From: Rhizobium sophorae
GTDB lineage: Bacteria; Pseudomonadota; Alphaproteobacteria; Rhizobiales; Rhizobiaceae
Assembly (NCBI RefSeq): GCF_013087515.1
Contig: NZ_JABFCN010000002.1
Span: 99,696-163,695, forward strand
Direction of reading: 5' to 3'
Length of the DNA: 64,000 bases
Both the position numbers and the translations under genes were made by a program. Positions 61,669-64,000 of the stretch are shown here, piece after piece. The notes beneath the pieces are model-generated. The model made no database searches and was not told the DNA's origin. It was given only the letters and a program-made list of their open reading frames with translations. Positions within the stretch are counted from its first letter, which is position 1; every line of letters starts with the position of its first letter.

Positions 61669-63630
61669 TTAAAACTCTTCCCAATCGCCGGCCACTGCTG
61701 CATTCCCGTTCGTCTGGAACGATTTGCCCACTTTGGCAATCATTTGGCGCGCAGGCGAGGCCGCCGGTTGAGCATGCGGCGCCGCGGCGGCGGGCTGCGA
61801 TGCGCGCTTCGGTGCCACCACTCCGCCAATGTTGAACTGGCCCAGAAGCTGGAACAGCGCGTCGGCTTCCTTGGCGAGGTTGTGGGCGGCCGCTGTGGCT
61901 TCTTCCACCATGGCGGCGTTCTGCTGCGTCCCCTGATCCATCCTGTTGACGGCGGTATTGATCTCTTTCAGTCCCGTCGCCTGCTCTTGCGAAGCGCCGA
62001 CGATGGCCCCCACATTGCCGTCGACCTGCTGCACCTGCTCGGCAATCTCCTTCAGCGCCTTTCCGGTCTCGCCAACCAGGGCCACACCGCTTTTGACGTG
62101 GCCGTTCGAGGCGTTGATGAGTTCCTTGATTTCCTTGGCCGCCTTGGCGGAACGTTGCGCCAATTCACGCACTTCCTGAGCCACGACCGCAAAGCCCTTG
62201 CCAGCCTCACCGGCACGTGCGGCTTCGACGCCGGCATTGAGCGCCAGCAGGTTGGTCTGGAAGGCGATTTCATCGATGACACCGATGATGCTGCCGATTT
62301 CGGTGGCGGAGGATTCGATCTTGCCCATGGCGTCGACCGCGTCCCGAACGACGCTGCCCGAGCGCTCGGCACTGTCCTTCGTCTTGCGAACGAGCTGGCC
62401 GGCTTCCTGAGCCTTGTTGCTCGAGTCGGCAACGGTGGTCGTAATCTCTTCCAGGGCAGCGGCGGTTTCCTCGACCGAGGCTGCTTGCTGTTCGGTCCGC
62501 TTGGCGAGATCGTCCGAGGCGGAGCGGATCTCCTGTGCACCGGCCGCGATGGCGCTGGCGTTCTGCGCAACCTTCTGCATGGCGGCACGGAGCTTTTCGA
62601 CCGCAGAATTGAAGTCGGCTCTGAGCTTTTCCAGAGACGGAATGAACGGAGTACCGATCTGCTGTGTCAGGTCGCCGTCTGCCAGCGCCTGCAGCGCATC
62701 GCCAAGCTGGCCGACAGCCTTGTCCGTCTGCTGGGCAAGGGTGCGGCGTTCATCGGCATCCTGCTCGAGCCGATGCCGCTCCGACACGGCTCGCTTCGCC
62801 TCGGCGTCGGCTTCCCGTTCCGCCTTTGCCGAAATTGCATCGCGCAGCCCTGCCACAGCCCGTGCGAGCTTGCCGATCTCATCGGCGCGCGCTTCGAGGC
62901 GGCGGTCGCCGTCAAGATTGCCGTCGGCCATCGCTTTCAGCGATAGCTGAAGTTTTGCCAGCGGACCGACGATCGTGCGTGCGGTCACGGCGGCGGCAAC
63001 GAGCGAAAGAACGGCCGCAATGCCAAGCGCGGTCAGGGCCAACGGCTTGAAGCCGCTTGCCATGCTGCGAACCTCGCCGCCAATCGATTTGTTCAGCGCT
63101 TCCTGGTAGTCGATGAATTTGTTGATGGCGCCAAGCCAGGCAACGAAGGCCGGTCGAGCCTGTTCGAGCAGGATCTTGCGGGCGGCCTCGCCGTCGCCCT
63201 TTTCCTGCAGCGCAATGATCTGGGCAACCAGCGGATTGGTTTTCGCCTGGATGTCGGCGATCTCGCTGAGAATGGTCTTTTCCTGTTCCGTCGCACCGGC
63301 CGGAGATGCAACCATATCCGCCATGCGCTTTTCATTCTCGGCGTAGGAGGCCGCGAGCTTTTCGATCAATGCCTCGGCCGTCTTCCGTTCATCGGGAGAC
63401 GTCACCAGAGTGACGTCGCGGATGGCAATCGCCCGATCATGCACGCTGCCGCGATAGTTGATGGCAAACCGCTGCTTCACGCTGTTGACGTCGTTGATGG
63501 CTCCAAGTTTATCGTTGATCTGCGCAACTTCTTCCGTCGAATAGATGGTCAAGCCGACCATCAGCAAGAGGAGAACGCCGAAGCCAAGCGCCAGGCGCGC
63601 AACAACCCCGAAACTCATGATATTCTTCAT
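61669..63630 (-). CDS. Methyl-accepting chemotaxis protein
   Basis: A 653-residue chemoreceptor. TM1 is at about 8-28 ([20 protein letters not shown]), followed by a four-helix-bundle sensor domain (about 30-190), TM2 ([20 protein letters not shown]), a HAMP domain and a second HAMP-like segment. The signalling tip is [42 protein letters not shown]. The extreme C-terminus GDWEEF is a pentapeptide tether of the kind that recruits CheR/CheB. An ATG behind GGAG is preferred to a GTG two codons earlier. It is convergent with the symporter, and a functional link to it is possible but unproven. Confidence 0.95.
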   Translation of the reverse strand: MKNIMSFGVVARLALGFGVLLLLMVGLTIYSTEEVAQINDKLGAINDVNSVKQRFAINYRGSVHDRAIAIRDVTLVTSPDERKTAEALIEKLAASYAENEKRMADMVASPAGATEQEKTILSEIADIQAKTNPLVAQIIALQEKGDGEAARKILLEQARPAFVAWLGAINKFIDYQEALNKSIGGEVRSMASGFKPLALTALGIAAVLSLVAAAVTARTIVGPLAKLQLSLKAMADGNLDGDRRLEARADEIGKLARAVAGLRDAISAKAEREADAEAKRAVSERHRLEQDADERRTLAQQTDKAVGQLGDALQALADGDLTQQIGTPFIPSLEKLRADFNSAVEKLRAAMQKVAQNASAIAAGAQEIRSASDDLAKRTEQQAASVEETAAALEEITTTVADSSNKAQEAGQLVRKTKDSAERSGSVVRDAVDAMGKIESSATEIGSIIGVIDEIAFQTNLLALNAGVEAARAGEAGKGFAVVAQEVRELAQRSAKAAKEIKELINASNGHVKSGVALVGETGKALKEIAEQVQQVDGNVGAIVGASQEQATGLKEINTAVNRMDQGTQQNAAMVEEATAAAHNLAKEADALFQLLGQFNIGGVVAPKRASQPAAAAPHAQPAASPARQMIAKVGKSFQTNGNAAVAGDWEEF

Positions 63631-63928
63631 ATGCACTCTCCCCCGCGGTGAGCTTTGTTGGAAGGATGTCTCGGCAGCCAGGATTGCTTGTCATATCTCA
63701 TTCGAAGGCAGAGCCTCGTTGTCTTCGAGTGCATCCGACGGGCACCCTGTGCCCGGAATCGCGCTTGAGAAACGGGACATCCGTCAAAGCAATAGAAGCC
63801 GATTTCATGCGAAATTCGGGTGCCCGGCCCGCCATCATGGCGGAGGTGACAGTCCTGGAGAACGTCGCCCCGATACCTAAAAAATTAGAGTAATATATTT
63901 TAGAGAGTGTAAACGGAGCCGACGGAGC
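63631..63928. other. Intergenic region before the chemoreceptor gene
   Basis: It holds the chemoreceptor leader (GGGGGAG ribosome site) and no convincing gene. A short dyad CCGCCAT-C-ATGGCGG lies at 63829-63843, and an AT-rich block (about 63880-63910) could be a promoter for the gene starting at the right edge. Confidence 0.4.
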
Positions 63929-64000
63929 ATGGCTATAGCGCTTGACCTGCCTCTGAATCTTCATCCAACGGCGATTAGAGCCTCGGCGGTTTTCGATACG
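63929..64000 (+). CDS. Possible start of a gene running off the right edge
   Basis: An ATG with two GGAG words just upstream opens a frame of 24 codons (MAIALDLPLNLHPTAIRASA and four more residues) that stays open to the window end, downstream of an AT-rich promoter-like block. The residues are too few to recognise. In rhizobial chemotaxis clusters a small STAS- or CheX-like gene can follow a chemoreceptor, but I make no assignment. Confidence 0.35.
   Translation, partial: MAIALDLPLNLHPTAIRASAVFDT

Overview
The window looks like a segment of a Rhizobium-type alphaproteobacterial genome (R. leguminosarum/R. etli group is my best guess). The reasons are high GC, tightly overlapping ATGA/GTGA gene junctions, five complete ABC uptake systems each next to a regulator gene, a sensor/regulator/symporter locus resembling the rhizobial monocarboxylate system MctSRP, and one copy of a palindromic intergenic repeat I associate with Rhizobiales. 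I cannot tell plasmid from chromosome. No tRNA, rRNA, CRISPR array, insertion sequence or replication origin was seen.

Layout. 1-9.4 kb: the start of a polyphosphate kinase 2 gene (cut by the window edge); a leftward sugar operon (TIM-barrel isomerase, binding protein, two permeases, ATPase, GMC oxidoreductase) with a divergent LacI regulator and two palindromic operators; then a VapC/Phd-type toxin-antitoxin pair. 9.7-15.7 kb: a translationally coupled 5-oxoprolinase cluster (biotin carrier, biotin carboxylase, a second carrier-like protein lacking the biotinyl lysine, PxpB, PxpC, PxpA) followed by an aminotransferase. 15.9-18.2 kb: a leftward pirin/GNAT operon ending in two small paralogous proteins of unknown function. 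18.5-24.9 kb: a worn accessory stretch with a flavin-dependent monooxygenase and its LysR regulator, an ArsR-quinone oxidoreductase pair and an isochorismatase-like hydrolase, mixed with remnants of a LysR gene, a monooxygenase, a short-chain dehydrogenase and a gene interrupted by a stop codon.

24.9-30.7 kb: a Nac-like LysR regulator divergent from an operon of SDR, polar amino-acid ABC transporter and RraA-family aldolase. 30.8-43.4 kb: a LacI regulator divergent from a CUT2-type sugar ABC transporter and an inositol-catabolism-like gene set (two IolE/IolH-like barrels, a Gfo/Idh/MocA dehydrogenase, an IolC kinase fused to DUF2090, IolD, and an unassigned TIM-barrel protein). 43.4-52.6 kb: a leftward operon coupling another CUT2 transporter to an amidohydrolase, a D-serine-deaminase-like PLP enzyme, RidA and an aspartoacylase-like deacylase, with a divergent IclR regulator. 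52.7-57.4 kb: an amino-acid ABC transporter with a homocysteine S-methyltransferase, divergent from an Lrp/AsnC gene; S-methylmethionine is a plausible substrate. 57.5-61.6 kb: Cache-domain histidine kinase, NarL-type regulator, DUF3311 protein and a sodium:solute symporter. 61.7-63.6 kb: a methyl-accepting chemotaxis protein with a C-terminal CheR/CheB-type tether.

Together the segment is mainly a scavenging region: uptake and breakdown of plant- or soil-derived sugars, cyclitols, amino-acid derivatives and short organic acids. Substrates are inferred from gene families and neighbours; none can be proven from sequence alone.
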